NCBI GenBank assembly: GCA_023055355.1
Contig: JALJCS010000001.1
Coordinates: 104,535,881-104,599,880 of the forward strand
Reading direction: 5' to 3'
Length of the DNA: 64,000 nucleotides
DNA from: Agelaius tricolor
Taxonomy: Eukaryota > Chordata > Aves > Passeriformes > Icteridae
Position numbers and translations under genes: made by a program. Below, one piece after another: positions 12,916-26,800 of this stretch (the stretch's first letter is position 1; each line of letters begins with the position of its first letter). The notes below the pieces were generated by a model. It had not been told where the DNA came from. It saw only the letters and a program-made list of their open reading frames with translations, and did not search any database.

Positions 12916-14888
12916 GGTTTTTTTAGAGATCCCTGTAAAATTTTAACTATAGAGTCAAGTTTTGGTCACTGTAGCCCTTCTGGACACCACCAAAGCTCCC
13001 TCTCCTAGCCAGACCTGAAACTGATATAAGGTGACAGCAAGAGCTATTTTAGGTGCTTGTTTCCACCAGCACAGACAGACTTCTGCTGTGACCCAAACTA
13101 CAGGTCCTGAAAGGACATTTCTGTGGCTATATGGGGCAGTCAGGGAGCAAAGAAGTGAAGAGGCTGGCTCTGCCCCAGGATATCACTGGCAGTGATAACA
13201 GTCATTATTGATTCTGGAGGTAAAGACAAGACTCTTGCCTTCACCTTGCCCTTGGGTGATGCAGACAATGGACACCCAAAGGATAGTGGCCCCATAGGTG
13301 CTGGCTCTGTGGTGTTCAATGTAATGTTCAGGCCATCCAGGAATCCAGGACATTTAGGAAAATCCATCAAATGTCAGGTAAGCATCTAAATGCATGCCCT
13401 ATCCAGACAGAGAACATGGAGACCTCCTATTTTTACAGCAGGAAACTAGGGGAAAAGGACAGAGTTGTATGTGTCACATCACAAGCTGAGAGCCTGGCTT
13501 TATAGGTGTTACTCCACTAGAAGGAAGAGATTGTGGGTCTGGCACTGAAGAAGATGGGACTCATATTTGGCCAAAAGATGTTAGTGCTTATAAGCAAGCT
13601 GATCCTGATGTTTCTGCTTGCCTAATTGAGGCATCCATCCACCAGAGGAGACAGGTTTGTGACTCTTGGTCCTCTACAGAAACCCTGAACAACTCTTCCC
13701 CTTGCGCTGCGGGGATCAACACTGAGCTCCAGACAATGAGGGCAGGCTGAACAAGGGCAGGCTGCTCAAAGTTTGAATGGATGTCCCAAGTTTAGGCACA
13801 GCCTTTTTCCATTGCAGATGGGTGCCCACCCCTCGAGCAGTGAGTCAAAGAAGAGAGAATTTTGCAACCCTTGAATCCTTGCCATTAAGAGTAGGCAGAG
13901 CTGATACAAGTGACACTGGAGAGGTGATGCAGACAAGCTGAGGGAGAGGTGTGGGTAGAGAAACCAGCGTTGGGGAGACATGAGAAGTCCATGAAACAGC
14001 AAGATGGGATTTACTTCTGCCAGGCTTTGCATGCAACTGAAGCAAGCTGGAGATAAATGTCTGTGATTAAAGCAAGTGGAGACCAGAGCAAAAGCCAGGC
14101 AACCTGTAGTGCTCTCTTCGAAAAAAAAAAAAGCTTTTTAAGGTTTGTGTCTAATTTCACTGCTAGAATAGCAAAGCACCCAGGCTTCCCAGAAGACAGA
14201 GGAAGGAAATTGAAGAATTCAAGCTGTAGTGTAATGAAATGCGCTTTCCACCCACTTAGATTTAAGACTGTGATTCAGTACTGCATTTATGCAGTTTCTG
14301 GAATGGAAGGGCATTGTGATGCATCTAAATAAGATTCCTGAGCCAGTGCTAGCAGATGGACCTCAAGAAAAAAACCCCACAGTCAGATAGCTAAAATAAG
14401 GAGATATTTTTCATCACCGCTATTTCGGTGATGGTTTCACCCTCTGCCATTGCCAATTCCAACAAAACTAATAAACTCTTTAAAAATTGAAACACATGGG
14501 AGATAAAAATATCAAAAGCGGAGATTAGTCAAATTAGTCCCGCACACATTTTCTGCACAATTTGCATCATCTGTATCATCTGTCTGACACTTTGACAAAC
14601 AGTTAACACAAAGCCTTTACTTGCAATCTAGGACACCAACCATTAAAGGTTATTCCATGAATATTACTGAAAAAAATACATTAATAAATATCTTGAGAAA
14701 CTGATGGCAGCCATACTTGATAATTAACTCAATTTTAATGAAAAGTATAACAGACTGTAAATTTGCAGTTTTGTTTAATCATTAATTTGCTTTATTAAAA
14801 TACAACTCTAAAATTAAATAAACCAATGAGGCATTGAAAATCTTTTAGGCCTAACCTAATCTTAATCTTAACAGAGAAAAGTTCCTTC

Positions 14889-14912
14889 CTGTGTGACTTT
14901 AAAGTCACACAG
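14889..14912. repeat. Perfect 24-bp palindrome
   Basis: The half site CTGTGTGACTTT (14889-14900) is followed directly by its exact reverse complement AAAGTCACACAG (14901-14912). It lies in intergenic AT-rich DNA with no recognised repeat around it. Confidence 0.95.
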
Positions 14913-17900
14913 CTATTCTGCAAATTTTGCTTAGTGTTTCCCTACCAAAGCAGCATTTGTATTTCTTATTCCTCCTTTGGGATGTCCTGTACTCTCACTT
15001 GCTGTTTTAAAAAACCCAACAAATGAAAAAATGAAAAGTCAACCAACTAAGTAAACAAACAAAAACAATACAGCCACCCCCCACAAAATTTCTGGACAAT
15101 GTGATTGCTTCTTATTTGATTTGGACAATCCAGCGTTCACTCAAAATATTCAGTTTAATCTAAGGGAGATAAATCACTCCAGCATAATGCTAAACACTGC
15201 CTGTGGTTTCAAGCAGAGGAATAATTATTGCTTTCCAGGTCTAACCTAGATGGGGATATTAAAACAAGTAAATTTAGACTAGCATGTAAAGCAGAAAAGT
15301 TCAGTCATCCTGAGGCAGACCAGAATAGCTTATAAATTAGGAAGACATATGCACTGATTTAACATTTTCTGCTTCTGAGACTTTCAGTTATAGAGATTGC
15401 CGTACTTAAATACGTCATTACCATTTCATTCACTGCTTAAGATAAAATGTGGCCAAAAGCATCCATCTGTTCATCTTTAGCACCCACCCAGACAGAATCT
15501 ATAGTGCCAATTTCTACTCAGAAGTACACTGAGGTAAACCAGTAATAACCATTTTGACAGTAATATATTCAGGTTTAATATAGAATAAAATTTGTTTCCT
15601 GTTTGGCAGCTCTGGAAAGACTAGAAAATCTCCTTGGAGCCCTATCTAATATTTCTTCTGAAAAAATCTCCCTAGAGACCTTCCTATTACTTCTGGGAAA
15701 AATAATGCTTATCTGCAATAGTGTTTAAATCATTGTTTGGCAGATCAGTGCAAATGCTCTGACCTTTGTTTAACTGTTGGGCACTCTGCTTTAAGGCATC
15801 ATATTTAGAAAAGCATCATATAATGATTCCACAGTTTATTAAATATGTAGGAAAAAACCTCCAAACAACATTTTCTCCAGTATCAGGTTCTCTAATTAGA
15901 CAATAAGATATCTGTGGGATATTATAAGAAGTTTTGAATGTTCTTTTTCAAACATCCAGTTTCACCCTGCATGGAGCAAAGCTACAGAGAGTTAAGGTCA
16001 CAACAATCTTCAAATCAATCCACTCTGTGTCTCAAAGGGCTTCATAAGCGTATGAAATCTCACATGAGACTCTGCACTCTCATGTTCAATGGAGATCACA
16101 AGTGAAATAAAGTTGAGAGACCTTAGAGTGCAGCTAAAAAATCTGTGATCATTTTCAGTCTCCAGCAAAAGCTGGAGTCTGTTTCTTAGTAGAAACATAT
16201 TAAAGAGTGGAAACAAGATGAGTTGATTCTGTTGCCCATATCAAGATCTGGGAAAAACCATATGAAAATTCCATTTTGGGATTTTTCTAGTAAGAGTAGT
16301 TGGAAATCATTATCAATTTCTGAGAACATTACTGGTTGCTGAAAGCCCTCCTTATCTTGGTCTTTGATGCCTCTAATCTAAACTATTCATACAGGTTCAA
16401 ATTTATAATCCTAATTAGAATTTTGTTTCACTTCTGCAGCTTTCAAGCTCTCTCAAAGGCAATGGCATTTCTAAATGTTAAGAAATAAATGTGTTTGTAG
16501 TAAATGAGTGCATCTCAAGTTCACTGCTGTACTTTCTACTCGGCTACAGAATCTATATATGAAATGAGTATTAAAAATAAATTGATGTTACATTTGGAAG
16601 GCCCACCTGTTATTTGATAACTTCAGAAATCTACTTTGAAACCATGAAACGTATCCACTACAATTCATTAAAAATTTATTAAACTCTGTTCAGCCTGAGT
16701 ATTAGAAACACAGTCACCATTTCCTGATGAGACTGTGACCAATGGAAATGTGTGCTGTGACACAGTGTAATAAGTGAGGTTAGAATGGCAAGGTCTGGAA
16801 TTAAGAAACTATCCTCACTGCATTCCTACAGGGTGACTGTTGCCTTCAGTGGGAGTCATGCAGCAATATCTGGCAAATGGGTTTGTCTACACATTCCCAT
16901 GGCTGACACTCACTAATAGGATTGTGCCCACAGAAACATTGATTATCCTATTTTATTATGATTCTCCGATATAGCAGGGTAACCATAATATAATCTCCAT
17001 TTCTGGATAAATAATTTCCATCTTCACACTTACCTTTGCTCAGACAGTAAAGCTACACTGACAGATCAGAAACTGCTTCCTCGTGCACAAGTAGCTTTCA
17101 AAACAATTTACTTTTAGCTTCCACACTTTTCAAATAATTGTACCAGTTCTTGCATGAGCTAAAACCAGTCAGGCCCTCAGCATCTCTAGCAAGGAAGAAG
17201 CTCCTGCCGAGTCACTGACCCCCATTTTGACCTCTAATCAACAGATGAAGACCTGCTCAGTGCCCTGGACAGACCTGGCAGGAAACCCTTCTGATGTGTC
17301 TGCAAACATGTTGATGGCAGCTTGTTAAAGTTTAGAAGGAGCTGTTGGAAACTCATCTTGCTCACCCCACACGCTGCTGGGAATAACTCTCTGCTGTGAT
17401 GCTGGACAGTCTCTCTCCTTCCTATTTAACACAGCACTAGGTTAAAGCAACCTGGGCTGAGCACCACGGTCCCAGAGTACATTACAGCAACTATTATGGT
17501 ACTCTTGTACCACAGTACATCACAAGCTGTGTTGTAGCTATATTTAGGTCCTGCATTGTGAGTACAATTCTCTGTAGGTGGAATTGAAAGACTGATTTGC
17601 TGAAGATATCAAAAATATCATCGGAGAGGGTGGATGAAAGAGAGAAGTGCTGCTGGACACAGCTTGGAGCTGAGAGAAACTTTTAGACAAGTTTTCCTCT
17701 GGGCTGTATTTTATATCAATATTAAAAAAAAATATTTTAAAAATTATCACATAACTGTACCATAACAGGGAGAAGTATAAAACAATCTAACTAAATGTCA
17801 CGAACAATACAGTTATTAGATACAGAACATGACAGTAGCAACATTTTTGTTATTATTATAATGCTGAAATATCTGCCATAACAGAAGCTTTGACTTATTT

Positions 17901-18729
17901 TTTTAGCAACTGAAAGTCAAAATCTTAAGGTAATGATGCAAAGATACAGTAAGTCAGCTACAGGTAAAATTAATGGATTGAGTTACTGTAAGAAAGTAAA
18001 ATATGATGAGTACTGAAAAAAGGGTGAGGGTGAGTGCAAGGCCTATCATAAGAATCACACTGAAGAGTCTGAGAACTCTCACCTAAAAATTTGAGGGGTC
18101 ATTTGCAAGCTTTAAGTAATGTCATACAGGAGGAAAACAAGGTGCTCATTATTTCTGCTGCTGACACAGAAGCAAGAAAAAACAACGATGAGACAACACT
18201 GGCCAGTCAAAATTTGAACTAAAGCAATCTACTGCCTCTTTATACCTCTGAGTAGAGGGGACTATTTTATATATTCAAAAGACAGTGGGAATGCCATATC
18301 AGGTACCTCATTTGCCTGCTCACACAGGACTTGATTCAGTAAAACTATTAATTAAGTACCATGGGATAATCACCATGGTGTAATTCTGTGCTTCTCTCTT
18401 TCTGAAACGAACACGGTGATAAAATAAATCACAGATGAAGAGAACCAAACTCTTAACTTCATCCTACCACACTTTGGAGATACAAAAGTTAAACCCCCCC
18501 AGTTTAAGTTTACCCTGCTCAAGGGTGACTGGAAGCAGGTGGACATTTCTGAATAATGACTCATCCTCCTAAAACAAATTTCTTGGATAGAAAAGATGAT
18601 TCACCACCTGAAGACGCCTAGAGAGCACATGGGAGTAGTTTAGATTAGATGTCTAATCTTTTAGTGCTGAAAGTTAGGCAAAATGAATCTTTAATACAGT
18701 AACTATCTGATATTTCCCAGAATCAAGAA

Positions 18730-18770
18730 ATAAAAAAAAAAAAAACCAAACAAAAAAACAACATAAAAGA
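18730..18770 (+). repeat. A-rich low-complexity tract
   Basis: Poly(A) broken by CC and C (AAAAACCAAACAAAAAAACAAC type). No retroposon body is recognisable upstream. Confidence 0.8.
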
Positions 18771-20274
18771 TTCATTAATTTGCCTCACTCTCCTAGACCT
18801 ACATTCGTGCATTGCCTTTCAGAGCTGGCAAATAGTTACAGTTCATTCTTGACAAAATTCAAAGCAAACGCTGTTGAAAGACATGTACTGAGCAGATAAA
18901 TGCAGTAACAAAGTAAGATTTTACCATTTCTTTTATTTCTCACATTGCTATTGTGGAAAGGAGGCACACAGTTCAGGAAACCATAATGAGTCCTATTATT
19001 AACTTCCAAATACAAACCTCTTAATGCAATGTGCATTTCTCTGTAAGACATAAAAACCAGCACAAAATCATGCTGGTCCAAGACACTGGCACCAAGAACT
19101 TCAAGCAATATCCAGCCTGTCTGTAAAACCCACCAGCCTACACCGACTGAAGAAAAAAAATCCAAATTCAATTCACTGCCTTGTCAAATGAATGTGTCAA
19201 AGTGGTAGAACTGAATATATACCCCCTGCAGGTTTAAGAATGGTGGATGTTTCCCAGCCCCTAATCCCTACTGGAGTTATAGGGCCTTTTTTTTTAAGCA
19301 AAATATTTCAGGATATAATATAGAGAAACTGGAAGTAATAGGCCCTTATTCCCAAAATGAAGCATCCTCTGTATTAGGTTCACACGAGGATATTTCATAG
19401 CAACGTGTGCCTTGAATTATTTCTTCAGCAGGAAGAGGTTTCATTGCACATGCAACTCTTTTCATGGGACAGGAGTGACCTGGCACCAAGAGGCTGCCAC
19501 AGTCCTTGTGTTATACTGATCCTCCTGGAGGCAAGGAAAGAGCAGAGACATTAAAAAGTCACGTATTTGTTGTTTTTAATATTCCCTTGAAAGACTATAA
19601 TCCCAATTTCTGGCAAACATGTTTAAACTAATGTCTCAGATGCCCAGATGCACGAGAGTATCAGGGAACAGCAGGAAACTCTGGACAAAAGCATGTTCTG
19701 ACTGGCATATTTAGAAAAAAGTTTATTTTTCCAGAAGTTCAAGCACATTACTACCTAAGCCATAATTGCATTTACTCTCCATTTGTCAGGAATGGTTGCA
19801 TTCTTAGTATTGAATTAAAGGCTCAAAAAAGCAATAAAAGCACAGATTTTACTATGCATATTTTACTATTTTACACACTTGTAAACCAAAGTTTTCTATT
19901 GCACTCAGAGCTCAGCCAAGTATCTTACTGTTTGAAGCACAGTTCATATAGAAGCCTATTATTAAATATTCCTGACTGGAAATGAGTTGAATTAAAATAG
20001 CACTGGCTAGATAAATTCATTGGGAAAAAAAAAAACAAAATTTGTCTTCTTGAGACTTGTTCACTAAGAAATTGTTATGAAGTCTGGATAAGAAAAGTGA
20101 TATATAGGTCATGAATGCATTACAAATACCAGGGTTTTTTTGCTCTACAAGAACCATTATACCTCCATGTCAGAAATATCAGTCAGCTTCATATTTTCTT
20201 CAGCATGCTTGCTTTTAGTCCCTCTGTCTAGGGCAGGCCTCAGTCAGAAGATTGGTTCTAGGGGGTAAGAGCAC

Positions 20275-20360
20275 AGTGATCATTAGATGATGATATATCA
20301 TGACATATCATGATATCATGATATTATCTGATAGTGATTGATCTGATATGATGATTCAGG
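20275..20360. repeat. ATGATATC-rich palindromic low-complexity block
   Basis: Repeated ATCATGATATC-type units make overlapping inverted repeats. A perfect 20-bp palindrome, ATATCATGAT plus its reverse complement, lies at 20305-20324. Further TGATATGATGAT units follow to about 20355. Confidence 0.85.
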
Positions 20361-20728
20361 CTCTTTACCTTCCACCCCAAAATAGCTTGAGTTTTGCACA
20401 TCAGGTCATTTGAAAATGGTACCACCTTCCTTGGGCAAGACATGCATTTTACATCACCATGAATGATGGCTTTGTCATTTTCCACTCCAGCTGGGAAGAA
20501 GGCCAGTACAAAGGACTGTAGTAATCTCATTTTTTTTACATATTCAAGATGCAGTAAGAAATGTGTAGCAGTAGAGCCTTCCCTTTTCCACTGTGGCTGC
20601 ATCTATCTTTGAAGACCAATTCTAAATTATAGGATTAATTTTATGGAGCTTAGTGTAGATAAGTCTGTAAACATAAATGATAGTGATGACATTGACAACA
20701 ACAACAATATGTAAGTACATGCACACTC

Positions 20729-20860
20729 AATCACAGGCCACAGAATATTCTGATTTGAAAGGGATCCACAAGGATCATCAAGTCCAACTCTTAAGTGAAT
20801 GGCTGATATGAGGATTGAGCCCACAATCTTGGTGTTATTAGCACCATGCTCTGTGTACAA
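20729..20860 (-). mobile_element. tRNA-Ile-derived SINE with CR1-like tail (TguSINE1-type), 5'-truncated
   Basis: In sense (minus) orientation the element starts within a tRNA-Ile body. The anticodon-loop context GCTAATAAC has AAT as anticodon at 20839-20837. A T-arm follows with GGGCTCAATCC, a decayed B box. After it comes a CR1-type 3' tail ending in CAGAATATTCTGTGG near 20749-20735. The tRNA 5' half with the A box is missing, so the copy is 5'-truncated and cannot be transcribed by Pol III on its own. This family, tRNA-Ile head plus CR1 tail, is known from zebra finch and other songbirds and points to a passerine host. Confidence 0.8.
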
Positions 20861-23800
20861 TCATCCAAAAAACTATTTCGTTCTGGAGAGTGTCATACCT
20901 TTTACACTGGCATCTGCTTAAGTTCAGAAAACTAGGACCTACTGCAGAAACATAACCCAAAATCCTCCATGCCAAGTTATTTTTGAGAATAATTACTCCA
21001 CCAGCAGCAGAAATAAGGAATTCTTGTTTCCCAGTTTACAGATTATGCATGCTTATGCACTTCCCCCCATATTAACTACATATTTCTCTTTGTTCCTTAT
21101 AATTTTGGATATAACAAAATGTACCGAAGCCAGTAAAAACAATAACTGCTCTATGTCACTCTTACACTGATTTTAAAGTAGTGCTAGGATCAAAATTTTG
21201 AAAACCAATAATTTTCTCAACATTTTTATAAAATACAAGCATCATTCCAGATATGCAATTGACCTGTGGGAACACCACAAAAATCTTTACTGCTGTAAGA
21301 CTGAAAGCTATAGTTACTGTAATCAATTAATCAGACTTCTCACAACTTACTTATTCCAAACCCTTGCTTAAATGATTTATAGCCAACAACATAAAACAAA
21401 GATACAATTAAAGAAGAGAACCTATTTCTAACAGCATATTCATTTTTAAAAGCCTTCCAGTCACCTGCTACACATAATAGAAGCAGAGACAGTGGTGATC
21501 TTTAAACTGAGCTGCAAAATTTCTGCATGGATTGGGGTGGGAGAGATATAATGGGTTCAGATTCCCAGGCATTTTGTCCCTGATTATTTTTACTTTATAT
21601 ACTCTCACAGAGAAGTCATGGGGAAACAGATTGCCCTTTCTAAAATCTCAATCCCTTTACACTGAGTAAGGTTTAATATTCAGAATCAGCCATCTGGAAA
21701 AAATCCATCATGCAAAAGTTATGTACAAGATATAGAAGGCTCTGGAAAAGGTGTGAGCCATTTCAGGTCTGAAATGAGAATAGACCTGAAGTTGAGCATA
21801 GCCCTTATCTGCAGCTTCAGGTCAGTCCAATTCTATTTTCAATTTATTTACCTGTTTGAGTACTGAGATAGTGCTTCATGGTGGTATTGCCATTCTCATG
21901 TGACAAGGCATCTCCCAGAACAGCCAGCCAAACATGAGCTGCAGAGTATTCCTGGGACAGTGCTGAACTGTGCTGAGATGCTCATTAAGCCCAAAACCAG
22001 TTATTGCTGCAGTGATGGCTGCAGGGGCTTTCTGTGGAAAGAGAGAGACCTGTATTTAAGTCCTTGTGTAATGAATACATGTGTTTTATTAAAGTCCTGG
22101 GTTCTTGAGGAAAAGAGTGGGCATGAGAGAACTGTACCACCTCTGTAGGCAGGAGTTGCATTAAATGCCTGGACACTGGCAGGGCTTTGCTGTGACTTAA
22201 GCACCTCCATCACAGCCAGATGAGGACACAGCTGCTCCTAGAAATGTCCAAGGAACCTGCTTCGCATAGCTTGGAAGTGTGGACACCAACTGACCCTCAG
22301 TACCTCCAGGGACCTCAAGGAAGCATCTAGCTAGAGGTTCTGTTTAGTTCATTTCTCTAAAAATTAGTGTCTCTTGTGCCTCACTGGTCACTTGATAAAA
22401 TTCTGGATAATAATAAACCTTTCTTTCATGGTGTCAGAAGATATATTTTGAAAAAAAACTGTGAATGTAATGACCAGAGCAGATAGAAAATACTTGGATT
22501 TCTCTGCTAACGACTGCTTTCTATATTCTGTTCCTACCTTTGGGGAGACATTTTTAACTCAAATATTTAGAATATTTTACTTATTTCCAGATTGTAGATA
22601 TCCTACGTGTACCATGATTAGTGGTTCAAGTTGCATGATATTGTAAAGTTCATTAATTCTATTGATCAAATATTGAAATTCACCTCATGCAAATTCTACA
22701 CCAGTAAATTACACCACTTACAGAGTCACCCAAAGCGAACACAAGAAAGAAAAGAACAAGACCAAATGAGCTCAGTCAAATATTTAAAAGGTTATTGGAA
22801 GTAATCGATGGGTTTGGGGTTTTCCCCCCTTTATCATTTGTACCTTGTATTTAGCTAAGCTGGTGGATAAAGGCAAATTAAGAGGACAGAATGAAATTTC
22901 TATCCTCAAAAAGCTGAATATCCAGGTGTGCTTTTTTACTTAAGCAAGGTGCAAATACATATTTCTACTCGGACACAAAGCTGCATAGAAGATGACACCA
23001 TCTTTTGTGACTCAAGAAAGCACTCCTGTATTTCATTTCCCTCTGCTCTCACAGCTGGAATAATCCTTCTTCTTTTAATATCACTAAAGTATATTACAGG
23101 TGATTGCTTTTCTCCAAAGAATAATGGATGCTGAAATATATTTGAGACTCGTTCTTTTTTCCCCTTGGTCATGCTCTGGTGTACCTCTACATTTGAGTAC
23201 AGGCTGAACCTTGCATTATGTTCACCACAGATGGTGATATGGTTTATGCTGATCTTTTGCTCCTGCAGGAGCTTTCCCATTGGTCAAAAAGCAGCTTTCA
23301 AGGAAGGATACTCTAAAACAGGCCCTGGCCATGGTGCTATTTGTGGCCTCTGTGTCTGGGGATAGTATTTCATCATTTTTTGTGCTGTGTTTTGCTTTAC
23401 TCTTTGTACATATTACAGTTTCAGCCCCCCAGGAGACATTCTGCAGAATCTGTTGCTTAGTAATAGTAACCTTGATGGAAATTAGCTGGAACTTCAAAAG
23501 AACAAAACATCTTTCATTAGTCACAGGTTTTCAGTTAATGAATTCCTCTGAGAAAGTTGATTAGAAAAGCAAACTTTCCAGAATCAAGTGCCACCAATGT
23601 TGACCTAGGATGAATTAGCCTCTCGAAAGTGCAATTTCTTTGTCCTCTTTAAATTATGTTTGAAATTCTTTCTATCAATAGTCAGGCTTACCTTGACAAT
23701 GGCTCTAATAAAACTAAGTTTCCTGTAGGTGGAATCAGGCTCTCATATAGAATACAGCCAGAAAAAGTTACTACAGTCAGGTAGTCTGGCCTCCTGTGTA

Positions 23801-26800
23801 ATATAAATTACATGAATTATTATTTTGCTAACAAAAGCACCTCTCAAATTATCTAAATATAAAATACTTATAGAAATTTTCTTTTTTCTTGAAGACCTGC
23901 TTTAGTATTAAAAAAAGTCGCCTGTTGTGTGATAAAAGATGAAGCATTAAGGACCAGAAGGGCACCAGAATTGCTGCAGCCTCCTATTGAGAGGGTCAGA
24001 GGTAGGGACCTACAGCTGCTGCCCTGTGAGTGAAGTCAGCCACCCTTGAAGGCTGTCTCAGGTCCTCCAGGAGACAGAAAAGCAGCTGTCCAGCAGAAAT
24101 AGAGGGCAGGACTGACACCTTCCTGCTGAAGTCCTGGTTTCCATCCCCCACAGCAACTACCTGAAACCCTACATTTCCAGTTCATGTGGAGGAAGGCAGG
24201 GATCTAATGACAAAAAACTCATCTCTTTTAAAACACAGACACATGGAAAAGGACTCAGCAGGATGGTTCAGCAGGAAGCAAAGCAAGATCAAAGTGCCTC
24301 TCCCACAACTTACCTGGGAGGCACAGCACAGTGCAGGAGGCCACAAAACTTTGTGGGGACAGAATGAGGGGAACAGGAGTGAATGAGATGCTGGTGCCTG
24401 GAGATCAGGACATGTAAAGCTTCAGCTCCCACTGACATTTACAGGATTGCTCCTGCAGTTCACATCAGGTAATACCCAAACAAAATCTGAAATCAAATGG
24501 GCTGTTAAGACTGTCTCCCAGGATTCTGACTTGCCCAAATTAGTAGGCTGCAAAGTCCCCTCAAGAGAGTCCCTTGGCTTCATTCTTACTTAAATTTAGT
24601 CTTACAAATCTTCCATTGCTCCCTCTATCTAGTCTAACAAAATAGATCTGAGAGCAGCTCAGCCTATGCAATGATGTCTTCTGGATTTTTAAATTTGACA
24701 CAACAGAAATGGTATAATTTAAAAACTCATGCTAGAAGGCTGGGTAATTTTAGAAGTGACTTTATAAATTCTTGTCTACATTGGAACATAAGAAATCAAA
24801 GACCAAGTAATTAAAGGTACAGGGGCAATGCATTCTAGTTTAACAATACTAACTCTCATTGTAGGGCTTCTCACATAGAAGCTAAAGGGCTCTAATTCCT
24901 TCTGAAAAATTGGACCAAACCAGGCCCAATTTAATTTTTCAGGAGAAAATCCAAATCATGGTTAGAAGTACAGGAATTTGCATCTCATCTACAAAGAAGC
25001 ACTAGAGGAAGTGCCCAATCTTTTTTTCCAGTGAAATTATCACTAGAGATAAAAAAAAAAAAAAAAATGTTTAGGCCTTTTTCATGCCGTTTCTCTCACT
25101 CCTTTTGGAAGGCAGCCTTCCAGAGGAGCTGCTTAAAACTTCACAGCATCAAATCATCTCCACTGGCTGCAAGAGAGCCTCAAGTGATTGGTGGAGCTAT
25201 CTATGCTGTAGATAGCTGAAGTATCAGAGATGTATCTCATCATGTACACCTGCTTCTGCCTATGTCCTGAAATGCTGCAGCACTGATGGCAGTAAGCCAT
25301 GCCCATCTCAAACTAGAATTTACAAAACAGGCTTTACATTATCTATGCCACAGAGAAGATCCAACCATAGGCATTTTCAGAGCTCAACCAACAGCTTAGG
25401 CTGCAAAAAAAAGCCCATAAATTAAACAGTAAGTCTTGGTAGACCACACCACTCCCTTAACCTAATAATTCAGTAGTGAGAATATTAGGAAGATGTGGTT
25501 TCAGTTGTTCTCAGGATCACAGGGGATTTTCAACAGTCTCTCCTCACCTCTTGAATCAGTGATAATCCTATTACCTAATCTCAGTTAGGAACAGAAAGGG
25601 CACCCTCCCTCACCTCTGTAAAAGCTGTTCCAGTTTTAAAGACTACTTAAAGGTTCAGCAGAAGGGAGACACCTGGGCTGGGGTAGTTACTGCACTGATG
25701 GAGAGAGCCTGGCTTCCACTGCTGCTCTCCCAACAGCCAAACTGTGAAACTCTACATCATCTGGTACCAAACAGTGGCTGGAAAACATCCCCCCACTCTC
25801 CTCCCACACTCACCCTTTCTCTCCAGCCCAAGGAGTGTTAAGTGTGAAGGAATTCACAGGAGGAGCTGATGGTACCAATCCTCTCCTCTAGATCAGAGGC
25901 AGAACACAGCCTGATAAAGGACAGCTTCAATTCCCCTTCAGTGAGGAAGAGAAAGAAACCCAAGTCCAGGGAACCAAATTTAAAATTACTATTCTTACAG
26001 TTAAAGTGTCAATAAAGAAGCAAGAAATTATGTAAGAGATGCCATTTCATCTATCTTCCTTTGAAAGAAATTACTCTTACAGGAAAAAGCAGCACTGACA
26101 CCCAAAAGCACAGTGGGGCTCAAACTGTAGCAGTGAGATTTTAACATGGGCTTCAGTGGCTCCCTTTTGCCATCCTGGGAGTTCAGGCAATACCCTCAGC
26201 CACCAAAAACTTCCCTCTGTCTTTGACACAGAGCCTAAGCCAAATAAATCAAAGGAAGATATTGTTAAATTTATTACAGCTGTGATTACATCCCCTCTGG
26301 AGTTCAGATTAACTGACTCTTGGAGGAACTGTCATTTATTTCACAAGACCTTCTCTTTCAAAAGACAGGGAAATGTTAGTGAAATTTCTACTCATGATGG
26401 CAAAAAGGCTTAATTTTATTTCAGGTCAACCACAGAGGTTTGGAGTGCAGTAACCTATTGAAGGCAGAGCACCGATTAAATGAGGAGTATATCTCATTAT
26501 TGCTATGTTCTGTGCCCGCACATTGCCAAAGCTGGTTATGCAGTCAGGAAAATAATATAAGCCAGAACAAGTTCTACTTTGGTATTTATGAACACTATGT
26601 TACTTACCAGCAGTACTGTAATGATTTGGTATAAAGCTGCATTCACTGTCACACAATGAGGCAGAACAACACAACCCAAGAGTCTGTGCATAAATATCCA
26701 TACATCAATTTTAAAAACAAACACCATCTCTGTAAGGGGCACTTAAGAAGTCCCATCACAACTCACATTTTCCCCCACCATACAGTGCAGCCACTGACTT

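Larger units (their letters stand above)
12916..20728. other. Intergenic, nothing firmly recognised
   Basis: It contains the 24-bp palindrome (14889-14912), an A-rich stretch near 15005-15070, and a segment at 13179-13377 that is open on both strands and ends in a donor-like CAG/GTAAGC (see findings). No known protein or RNA is recognisable. Confidence 0.55.

Noticed and set aside
13426..13495. Possible MIR tail
   Set aside because: Only scattered matches to the MIR 3' region (TTTTTACAG, GGAAACTAGG, GTCACATCACA); too weak to annotate.
20837..20860. A functional tRNA-Ile gene
   Set aside because: Only the anticodon loop and T-arm half is present, the acceptor stem and A box are missing, and it is fused to a CR1-like tail, so it is a SINE.
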